8,298 bases of DNA from positions 1-8,298 of the forward strand of contig CAZWJH010000097.1 in the NCBI GenBank assembly GCA_964634755.1, read 5' to 3'. The first letter of the stretch is position 1, and each line of letters begins with the position of its first letter. The notes below the pieces were generated by a model. The model saw only the letters and a program-made list of their open reading frames with translations. It was not told the origin of the DNA and did not search any database. This DNA comes from JALXDT01 sp964634755 (GTDB lineage: Bacteria > Acidobacteriota > Aminicenantia > JAMOAD01). Positions 1 to 4,794 of the stretch are shown here, in pieces. The translations under genes were made by a program, and so were the position numbers.

Positions 1-493
1 ACCAATAAAAAGCCTGCTTCAAATCTTTTTGTACGCCCTCCCCATTTAAATACATCAAAGCTATATTATATTGAGCTTTTGCATCTCCCAGCTCAGCACT
101 CTTTTTATACCAATAAAAAGCCTTTTTTTTATCTTTTAGTATCCCTATCAATTCAAGATAAACTTGAGCGTCTATATTACCCTGTTTTGCACTCTTTTTA
201 TACCAGTAAAGAGCCCTCTTTTTGTCTTTCGGTATCCCTTCTCCGTTGTCGTACATCGACGCAAGACTATATTGAGCGTCAGAATTTCCCTGTTCAGCAC
301 TCTTTTTATACCAATAAAAAGCTTGTTTTAAATCCTTTAATGTTCCTACCCCATAGTGGTACATTAATGCAAGGTTATATTGAGCTTCCGCATCCCCCTG
401 TTCCGCTTTCTTTTTTATTTCATTAAAGTATTCTGAAAATAATTGGGAAAGGAATAATATTATAATAAAGAAAATTAATGATAACTTTTTCAT
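1..493 (-). CDS. Exported Sel1-repeat (TPR-like) protein, C-terminus beyond window
   Basis: The frame is open from the ATG at 493-491 to the window edge, giving 164 codons with no stop, so the C-terminus is missing. Residues 1-20 are a short basic start (MKK) followed by a hydrophobic stretch ending LFLSQLFS. This is a signal peptide without a lipobox cysteine, so a periplasmic or secreted location is inferred. From residue 28 it consists of Sel1-like helix-turn-helix repeats: 28-63, 64-99, 100-130 and 131-164 (cut). The repeat pattern is KSAEQG-x4-AQYNLALMY-x2-G-x-G-x2-KD-x3-AFYWYK. Repeat 3 is only 31 residues, lacking about five residues around the usual MYxxG turn. AGAGAGG lies a few bases before the ATG. 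The family forms solenoid scaffolds for protein-protein binding, and the partner is unknown. It is a clear paralogue of the gene at 2010-3023, sharing the N-terminus and first repeat. Identification of the family is very secure; the role is not known. Confidence 0.93.
   Translation of the reverse strand, partial: MKKLSLIFFIIILFLSQLFSEYFNEIKKKAEQGDAEAQYNLALMYHYGVGTLKDLKQAFYWYKKSAEQGNSDAQYSLASMYDNGEGIPKDKKRALYWYKKSAKQGNIDAQVYLELIGILKDKKKAFYWYKKSAELGDAKAQYNIALMYLNGEGVQKDLKQAFYW
2..412 (-). repeat. Coding tandem repeat encoding Sel1 units (108-bp period, one 93-bp unit)
   Basis: Four consecutive imperfect copies encode Sel1 repeats. Three have, or would have, the normal 36-codon period. The unit encoding residues 100-130 is 31 codons, an in-frame loss of 15 bases. 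The array continues past position 1. Confidence 0.85.
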
Positions 494-580
494 TTTTACC
501 TCTCTTTAACATATATAATTAAAACTAAATATTTAAATAAAAAATTTTGCTTTTTATAAATATCTATTTTCTTTTTGGTT

Positions 581-613
581 TTATTTCCTTTTCCCACTCT
601 CTTCATTTTTCAT
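581..613 (-). other. Possible 10-codon leader mini-ORF ahead of the partial Sel1 gene
   Basis: On the minus strand, an ATG at 613-611 opens MKNEESGKRK and ends at TAA (583-581). AATAGGA lies just before the start. It would sit close to the 5' end of a transcript started from the promoter at 628-654, and about 88 nt before the Sel1 start. A short frame of this size arises easily by chance. It is listed because the second Sel1 leader also has a mini-ORF in the same place. Confidence 0.22.
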
Positions 614-627
614 TCCTATTGTCAAAA

Positions 628-654
628 ATTATCATACCAAAATTTTGTTGTCAA
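628..654 (-). promoter_or_regulatory. Sigma-70-type promoter for the partial Sel1 gene
   Basis: Read on the minus strand, TTGACA (654-649) is followed after 15 bp by GATAAT (633-628). An overlapping TGGTATGAT gives an extended -10 (TATGAT at 636-631). The spacer is shorter than the usual 17 bp. The same -35, 15-bp spacer and GATAATTTT recur upstream of the paralogue at 3098-3124, which supports a real promoter. The predicted leader is about 130 nt. The rest of the 494-792 gap is A/T-rich, and apart from this promoter, the leader mini-ORF and the plus-strand promoter I see nothing else in it. Confidence 0.6.
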
Positions 655-742
655 GAGAAATTTTATTTGTTTTTAAATAAGAAAAAGGTCAACTATTTTA
701 TATAAGAATATTGTGATAAATAACCATAATGAATGTATATAC

Positions 743-771
743 TTGCAAGATACAAAGAAAAAAGTTATATT
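743..771 (+). promoter_or_regulatory. Promoter for the nuclease-fold/SHOCT gene pair
   Basis: TTGCAA (743-748) and TATATT (766-771) are separated by exactly 17 bp, matching 4 of 6 and 5 of 6 consensus bases. Transcription would begin near 778, just before the AAAGGGG ribosome site. That favours translation from 793 rather than from the upstream in-frame ATG at 733, which would lie outside this transcript. Confidence 0.45.
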
Positions 772-780
772 AAAAACATG

Positions 781-787
781 AAAGGGG
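781..787 (+). promoter_or_regulatory. Ribosome binding site fixing the start at 793
   Basis: AAAGGGG lies five bases before the ATG at 793. Neither the in-frame ATG at 733 nor the one at 778 has a comparable purine-rich site in front of it, so 793 is preferred. Confidence 0.65.
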
Positions 788-792
788 AAAGA

Positions 793-1311
793 ATGAGAAA
801 AGATGAGATAAATAAAAAATTAAAAAAAGAAAATTTCCCAAGAATTAGTGATTTTATAAAAGCTTTATTTGTTTTTCTAAAAAAAGAACAATTTCTTTTA
901 AAAAAAGGAGTAAATGAGAGATCGATTACACACAAACTTGCAGAATATTTACAAAGAGAATTTCAAGATTATTATGTGGATTGCGAATATAATAGAATGC
1001 TAAAAGATGAAATCTACATAACAAAAAACTTAAAATTGGAAATAAAAGACACTAAATCTACGGATTTAAAACAAACAACAGTTTATCCCGATATTATAAT
1101 TCACAAAAGAGGAAATAATGAAGATAATTTACTCGTTATTGAGGTTAAAAAAGAAGAAAATAATTCTTCTAAAAAATATGATATAAAAAAATTAGAAGCA
1201 TTTACTAATCAATTAAATTATAAATTTGGTTTTTACATTGAATTTAATAATGAATCTGTTTCTGATTTTGAAATTTGTAAAAAGGGGGTAAAATGCCAAT
1301 TAAAAACTTAA
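793..1311 (+). CDS. PD-(D/E)XK nuclease-fold protein of unknown function
   Basis: The protein has 172 residues from the ATG at 793. The frame is open 20 codons further up, to 733, but the ribosome site and promoter favour 793. The central signature is VYPDIIIH (97-104) followed by LLVIEVKK (113-120). This places the acidic residue of the PD motif at D100 and the E-x-K pair at E117 and K119, the arrangement of the PD-(D/E)XK nuclease core. An N-terminal helix NERSITHKLAEYL (41-53) carries E42, which could supply the further acidic residue typical of the fold. The second helix after the EVK strand and the YKFGFYIEF strand (143-151) also fit. Proteins of this size and pattern are common as stand-alone hypotheticals related to restriction-endonuclease-like domains; their substrate is not established. 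There is no signal peptide, so it should be cytoplasmic. Its 3' end overlaps the start of the next gene by 19 nt. The fold is fairly secure; nuclease activity is inference. Confidence 0.82.
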   Translation: MRKDEINKKLKKENFPRISDFIKALFVFLKKEQFLLKKGVNERSITHKLAEYLQREFQDYYVDCEYNRMLKDEIYITKNLKLEIKDTKSTDLKQTTVYPDIIIHKRGNNEDNLLVIEVKKEENNSSKKYDIKKLEAFTNQLNYKFGFYIEFNNESVSDFEICKKGVKCQLKT

Positions 1312-1949
1312 AACAAAAATATTTGCTTTCAATTCTGTTTTTTTCAGTAATTGAACTTTTGTCAATGTTTTTACCATATTTTGAAGTTTATGAATCTAAA
1401 AAATACGGTTTCAGCGGCGTAAAAAAAATTATTAATGATCCAGTTAAGTTTTTTAAATTTAATTATTATACTTTTTTATTCTTAATATTTTTTAGTCTTT
1501 TATGGATATGTTACCTCATTATTAAAGAATTATTAGACAATGATCCCTATTTGAAAATTTTCAGAGATTTATTAACAATTACAATTCCTTTATTGATAAT
1601 TTCCCTGATTATCCTTCCTATTGCTATAATTGATTATTACTCTTTTTATAATGTTAAATGGAAGGTAGGTATTTTGATATTAATATTCTTTTTGTTTCTT
1701 TCAGTTAGGCTTTCTTTCTTGGGTTTAAAGAGGATTAATAGAAAAGAAATAGAAAGAATATTAAAAAAACAAGAGCAAGAAAAACAAGAGCAAATAAAGA
1801 AAAAAGAAAAAAATAAAGTTTTAATTGAACAAAAAAGTGGAGAAGAAATTTTAGCTTTAATAAAAAAGCTGAAAGAGCTTAAAGATTCAGGTATCATTAG
1901 TGAAGAAGAATTTGAACAAAAGAAAAAAGAATTGCTTGATAAATTGTAA
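1293..1949 (+). CDS. Four-helix membrane protein with C-terminal coiled coil and SHOCT domain
   Basis: The protein has 218 residues. GGGGG lies four bases ahead of the ATG, inside the end of the preceding gene, so the two are probably translationally coupled. Four hydrophobic segments are visible at about 11-30, 58-78, 93-114 and 123-145. A Lys/Glu/Gln-rich coiled-coil segment follows at 148-182. The last part (184-216) matches the SHOCT pattern: LIKKLKELKDSGIISEEEF then EQKKKELLDKL. SHOCT is a short helical domain found at the ends of many membrane and phage-related proteins and is thought to mediate oligomerisation. An even number of helices places both ends on the same side, most likely the cytoplasm given the lysine-rich tail. 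Nothing catalytic is visible. The protein could anchor or respond to the neighbouring nuclease-fold protein, but that is inference from the overlap alone. SHOCT and membrane calls are firm; the role is unknown. Confidence 0.88.
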   Translation: MPIKNLKQKYLLSILFFSVIELLSMFLPYFEVYESKKYGFSGVKKIINDPVKFFKFNYYTFLFLIFFSLLWICYLIIKELLDNDPYLKIFRDLLTITIPLLIISLIILPIAIIDYYSFYNVKWKVGILILIFFLFLSVRLSFLGLKRINRKEIERILKKQEQEKQEQIKKKEKNKVLIEQKSGEEILALIKKLKELKDSGIISEEEFEQKKKELLDKL

Positions 1950-1976
1950 TATTAATATGGAAAGACTATTTATTTT

Positions 1977-2009
1977 AAATTTTAGAAATATAACTTACTC
2001 TAAAAATTT
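1977..2009. terminator. Possible bidirectional A/T-rich terminator between convergent genes
   Basis: AAATTTTAGA (1977-1986) can pair with TCTAAAAATTT (1999-2009) apart from one extra A, around a 12-nt loop. T-rich sequence follows on the plus strand and A/T-rich sequence on the minus strand. The site lies exactly between the stop at 1949 and the converging Sel1 stop at 2010. The stem is weak because it is almost all A/T. Confidence 0.38.
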
Positions 2010-3023
2010 TTATTGATATTTCCACAGATCATATTTATCCCATAATAATTTGGCTTTTTCTTCTCCATTTTCATAGGCTTTTTTAATCCAGTATGCTGCT
2101 TGTTTTTTATTCTTTAATGTCCCTATTCCAAAATAATACATAACACCAAGGAATACTTGAGCCCTTGCAACTCCCCCCTCTGAACTCTTTTTCATCCAAT
2201 AAAATGTTTTATTTATATCTTTAAATGTTCCTCTACCTTTGAAATACATTAACGCTACATTATATTGGGCTAATTTATTCCCATTTTCAGCGCTTTTTTC
2301 ATACCAATAAAATGTTTGTTTTTCATTCTTCGGTATTCCCATGCCCTTCTCATACATCAAAGCAAGGTTAAATTGAGCTTTGTCCAAACCTTGCTCAGCA
2401 CTCTTTTTTATCCAATAAAACGCTCGCTTAAAATTTATAGAAGTACCTTTACCTTCCAAATACATTACACCTAAATTGTATTGTGCTTCTGCGACTCCTT
2501 GTTCAGCGCTCTTTTTGTACCAAAAAAGAGCCTTTTTTAGATCTCTTTTTATCCCTTTTCCCTTGTAATACATAAGAGCAAGATTATATTGGGCTTTATC
2601 ATACCCTTGTTCAGCACTCTTTTTCATCCAATAAAAAGCTTTCATTAGATTTTTCTCTGTTCCCTTCCCCTTGTAATACATAATAGCAAGAAAAAACTGA
2701 GCAGCTGCATAGCCTTGTTCAGCGCTCTTCTTAAACCAATAAAAAGCTTCTCTGAAGTCTTTCTCTGTTGCAATTCCTTCATAATACATGGAAGCAACAA
2801 AATATTGTGCTACTCCATGCCCTTGTTCAGCACTCTTCTTAAACCAATAGAAGGCTCGTTTTAAATTTTTAAGAGTCCCTTTCCCATAAAAATACATTAG
2901 AGCAAGGTTATATTGTGAGTCGATATCCCCCTTTTCCGCTTTCTTTTTTATTTCTTCAAATGATTGAGAAAAAAGCTGGAGACAAAATAAAATTATAATT
3001 AAAAACAAAGATAATCTTTTCAT
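2010..3023 (-). CDS. Exported Sel1-repeat (TPR-like) protein, complete
   Basis: The protein has 337 residues. AAGGGGAAG stands just before the ATG at 3023. Residues 1-19 (MKRLSLF then a run of I/L ending QLFS) form a signal peptide. C14 is preceded by I-L-F, which is not a lipobox, so a soluble exported protein is expected. Eight full 36-residue Sel1 repeats follow at 27-62, 63-98, 99-134, 135-170, 171-206, 207-242, 243-278 and 279-314. A 23-residue capping fragment ends LWKYQ. Recurrent landmarks are KSAEQG, AQYNLALMYY-x-GKGT and AFYW. The whole mature protein is therefore one solenoid without an enzymatic domain, and a scaffold or binding role is typical of the family. It shares its N-terminus, first repeat and promoter design with the partial protein at 1-493. 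It converges on the SHOCT gene with only 60 bp between stops. Family assignment is certain; the binding partner is not known. Confidence 0.95.
   Translation of the reverse strand: MKRLSLFLIIILFCLQLFSQSFEEIKKKAEKGDIDSQYNLALMYFYGKGTLKNLKRAFYWFKKSAEQGHGVAQYFVASMYYEGIATEKDFREAFYWFKKSAEQGYAAAQFFLAIMYYKGKGTEKNLMKAFYWMKKSAEQGYDKAQYNLALMYYKGKGIKRDLKKALFWYKKSAEQGVAEAQYNLGVMYLEGKGTSINFKRAFYWIKKSAEQGLDKAQFNLALMYEKGMGIPKNEKQTFYWYEKSAENGNKLAQYNVALMYFKGRGTFKDINKTFYWMKKSSEGGVARAQVFLGVMYYFGIGTLKNKKQAAYWIKKAYENGEEKAKLLWDKYDLWKYQ
2013..2945 (-). repeat. Coding tandem repeat: eight 108-bp Sel1 units plus a partial ninth
   Basis: A regular 108-bp period runs through the coding sequence. On the plus strand it is visible as recurring TTGTTCAGC-x-CTCTT and CCAATAAAA blocks. 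Copies are diverged at DNA level but exact in length, unlike the array at 2-412, which has one short unit. Confidence 0.88.
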
Positions 3024-3069
3024 AATCTTCCCCTTTTTAATTTATAATTATCAATATAACAAGGCTTAT

Positions 3070-3089
3070 TTACCCCATTTTTTCTCCTT
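3070..3089 (-). other. Minimal ORF (ATG GGG TAA) with Shine-Dalgarno in the Sel1 leader
   Basis: On the minus strand, AAGGAG (3089-3084) is followed five bases later by ATG GGG TAA (3078-3070). The promoter at 3098-3124 would place the transcript start near 3091, so this ribosome site would be at the very 5' end of the leader, about 50 nt before the true ribosome site. CAAGG at 3060-3064 is complementary to CCTTG at 3086-3090 and could partly mask it. A two-codon ORF can stall or load ribosomes, but a chance match is quite possible. Confidence 0.25.
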
Positions 3090-3097
3090 GGTTTAAA

Positions 3098-3124
3098 ATT
3101 ATCAAATTTATTTTTTGCTGTCAA
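3098..3124 (-). promoter_or_regulatory. Sigma-70-type promoter for the complete Sel1 gene
   Basis: On the minus strand, TTGACA (3124-3119) and GATAAT (3103-3098) are 15 bp apart, followed by TTTT. This is the same arrangement as upstream of the paralogue at 628-654, while most other leader bases differ. The transcript would have a leader of about 70 nt before the ATG at 3023. Confidence 0.6.
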
Positions 3125-3143
3125 TAATACTTTTACATGAAAA

Positions 3144-3155
3144 TTTTGCGCAAAA
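3144..3155. repeat. Perfect 12-bp palindrome TTTTGCGCAAAA
   Basis: The palindrome lies 19 bp upstream of the -35 of the Sel1 promoter, in otherwise plain A/T-rich sequence. Its position would suit an activator site, but it may also be chance in such sequence. It lacks a proper loop and T-tract, so it is a poor terminator. Confidence 0.3.
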
Positions 3156-3221
3156 ATTATTATTCTCTTCTAAATCCAAAATTCATATTAACCTGTTTAG
3201 GAGAAGATAGAAAGCCTAAAT

Positions 3222-3271
3222 TACTGCGAGCCAAAAGAGACGGAGTGTAGCGGGGTTGTCTAAAGATGCTT
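3222..3271 (+). repeat. Degenerate interspersed element of the TGCGAGCC...TCTAAAGATGCTT type
   Basis: CTGCGAGCC (about 3224-3232), GGAGTGTAGCGG (3242 onward) and TGTCTAAAGATGCTT (to 3271) occur in the order and spacing of a non-coding repeat seen scattered between genes in many bacteria, where it typically reads TGCGAGCC...GGAGTG...GCAATCTAAAGAT. The segment is richer in G+C than its surroundings. The match is from memory of the pattern and the copy here is eroded. Confidence 0.4.
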
Positions 3272-3299
3272 GACTGATAATGAGAAACTAATCCCTAAT

Positions 3300-3451
3300 T
3301 ATGAAGCTTTATTGTGAGCTAATTACCGGCTACCAACTATGAGGCTTTATTGGAAACCAATTACTGGTTACAAACTATGAGGCTTTATTGTAAGCTAATC
3401 ACCGATTACTACCTATGAAGCTTTACCATGAGCTAATCACCAATCACCAAC
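3300..3451. repeat. Four contiguous 38-bp direct repeats
   Basis: The units are 3300-3337, 3338-3375, 3376-3413 and 3414-3451. Each begins TATGARGCTTTA and contains a CTAAT/CCAAT-x-AC-type core. Compared with unit 1, units 2, 3 and 4 differ at 8, 7 and 8 of 38 positions. A shortened, more eroded relative may precede them (about 3276-3299), and TATAAGATGCTT follows unit 4. There are no spacers, so this is not CRISPR. On the plus strand each unit opens a 13-codon frame (ATG at 3301, 3339, 3377 and 3415) that ends overlapping the next ATG. The cores of CTAATCA/CCAATCA words resemble heptamer-based short tandem repeats. The array lies just beyond the 3' end of the four-gene operon. Confidence 0.85.
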
Positions 3452-3464
3452 TATAAGATGCTTC

Positions 3465-4793
3465 CTATCCCACTCTCTCTCTTAATAGCTTCTCAATATC
3501 AACCCCATACTCTTTAACCTTATTTCTCAAAGTTCGCTCTGAGATTCCCAAAATCTCAGCCGCCTTTTTTCTATTGCCAAGTGTCCTTTTCAATGCCATA
3601 ATTATCATTCTTCTTTCCATCTCATCCAATCTCAAAAGTTCATCTGAAAGCTTTATCTTGTTACTTTTCTCCGTAATAAACAAATCCTCTGGCTTTATCT
3701 CTTTTCCCTCGGCAAAGATTACAGCCCTTTGAATTATATTTTGCAATTCTCTTACATTTCCGGGCCAATTGTATTCTTTAAGAAGGCTTATCGTTTTAGC
3801 TCCCATCTTTAAATCTGTTTTTCCGCTTTCCTCTTTGTAGAGATTAAGAAAATAACTTGCCAGATACTCTATATCCTCAGGTCTTTCCCTCAAAGGAGGA
3901 ATTTCTATGGGGATAACATTTATTCTGAAAAACAAATCTTCCCTGAATTTTCCTTCATCTATCAAAGTTTCAATCTCTTTGTTTGTTATTGAGATTAATC
4001 TTACATCAACAGGGATTGTCTTTATCCCGCCCAATCTGTCAACCTCGCCCTCCTGAAGCACCCTTAAAAGTTTTGATTGTAATGAGGGATGAAGTTCACT
4101 GATTTCATCCAAAACTAAGGTCCCTCCGTCAGCAAGTTCAAATTTCCCCGGTTTGGAGCTAACAGCCCCTGTGAAAGCTCCTTTTTCATAACCAAAAAGC
4201 TCTGATTCAAGAAGATTTTCAGGTATTGCAGCACAGTTCACAGCTATATAAGGTTTATCTTTTCTTGAACTTTTATTGTGAATGTATCTTGCAAGCATCT
4301 CTTTTCCTGTTCCGCTTTCCCCTCTTATAAGAACAGGAGCAACTGTTGTCGCAGCCTTTTCAGCAAGATTCATAACCTTCTCCATACTTTTGCTCTTGTA
4401 TGCAAGCTCCTTTATCCTTACAGGTGAAAAATCCGCAGGAAAATATCTTTTTACTGTTTGCTGAAGTTTTTCAGCTGAAAAGGGTTTTAATATGTAATCC
4501 GATGCTCCTTCTTTCATAACTTCAACAGCATCCTTAACGGTTCCGTAAGCTGTGACCAAAATAACGGCGGTTTTTGGGGAAAGCTTTTTTATTTTCTTTA
4601 AAAGTTCCTTTCCGCTCATCTTTTCCATTCTGACATCACTTACGACAACTTTGTAAATATTCTTATCAAAAAGTTCAAGAGCCTCTCCTGCGGAATGGAC
4701 AACATCTGTTTCATAATCAAGTCTTTTCAAAGCCTCTGCCATAGCCTTTGCCATACTAACTTCATCATCAACAATTAAAATATCCTTTATCAC
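3465..4793 (-). CDS. NtrC-family sigma-54-dependent response regulator
   Basis: The protein has 442 residues from a GTG at 4793-4791, preceded by AAGGAGGG at the right distance. The frame could also open seven codons earlier at a TTG, but that start would have its own ribosome site inside the coding part. The receiver domain occupies about 4-115, with acidic pocket D9/D10, phospho-acceptor D53, T81 and K103, all canonical. The AAA+ domain (about 134-360) has Walker A GESGTGKE (158-165), the GAFTGA loop that contacts sigma-54 (205-210), Walker B ending LVLDE (226-230), FREDLFFR (283-290) with likely arginine fingers, and WPGNVREL (343-350). A Fis-type helix-turn-helix lies at about 390-430 (GNRKKAAEILGISERTLRNK). 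Every residue needed for ATP-driven open-complex formation at -24/-12 promoters is present. The start is 1 nt after the kinase stop, so the two form a two-component system. The regulated genes cannot be determined from the window. Confidence 0.97.
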   Translation of the reverse strand: MIKDILIVDDEVSMAKAMAEALKRLDYETDVVHSAGEALELFDKNIYKVVVSDVRMEKMSGKELLKKIKKLSPKTAVILVTAYGTVKDAVEVMKEGASDYILKPFSAEKLQQTVKRYFPADFSPVRIKELAYKSKSMEKVMNLAEKAATTVAPVLIRGESGTGKEMLARYIHNKSSRKDKPYIAVNCAAIPENLLESELFGYEKGAFTGAVSSKPGKFELADGGTLVLDEISELHPSLQSKLLRVLQEGEVDRLGGIKTIPVDVRLISITNKEIETLIDEGKFREDLFFRINVIPIEIPPLRERPEDIEYLASYFLNLYKEESGKTDLKMGAKTISLLKEYNWPGNVRELQNIIQRAVIFAEGKEIKPEDLFITEKSNKIKLSDELLRLDEMERRMIIMALKRTLGNRKKAAEILGISERTLRNKVKEYGVDIEKLLRERVG

Positions 4794-4794
4794 C

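Larger units (their letters stand above)
3024..3464. other. Non-coding 441-bp intergenic region with promoter, palindrome and two repeat types
   Basis: No convincing protein gene is present. From left to right it contains the ribosome site, leader and promoter of the second Sel1 gene (to 3124), a 12-bp palindrome, a weak inverted repeat TTTAGG/CCTAAA (3196-3201 and 3215-3220), a degenerate interspersed element (about 3222-3271) and four 38-bp direct repeats ending 13 bp from the regulator's stop codon. No strong terminator with a T-run is visible behind the regulator gene, so read-through towards the Sel1 gene on the same strand is possible. Confidence 0.7.

Noticed and set aside
79..426. Plus-strand open frame of 115 codons with repeated HSFYTNK-like segments
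   Set aside because: It is the antisense reading of the Sel1 repeats of the minus-strand gene at 1-493, which has a signal peptide, ribosome site and family motifs.
733..792. Upstream extension of the nuclease-fold gene to the ATG at 733
   Set aside because: There is no ribosome site before 733, and the best promoter (743-771) would start transcription after it. AAAGGGG points to 793.
1646..1897. Minus-strand frame opposite the SHOCT gene
   Set aside because: It is antisense to the Lys/Glu-rich coiled coil, which gives a Phe/Ser-rich product without a ribosome site.
2013..2945. Regular repeats that might suggest a CRISPR array
   Set aside because: The 108-bp units are contiguous, diverged and coding. 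The 38-bp units at 3300-3451 also have no spacers. No cas gene is present.
2010..3023. Lipoprotein signal in the complete Sel1 protein (C14)
   Set aside because: The residues before C14 are I-L-F, not a lipobox, and the hydrophobic stretch continues beyond the cysteine.
3196..3220. TTTAGG/CCTAAA inverted repeat as terminator of the four-gene operon
   Set aside because: It has only six pairs with a 13-nt loop and no T-run on either strand, and lies over 240 bp past the stop.
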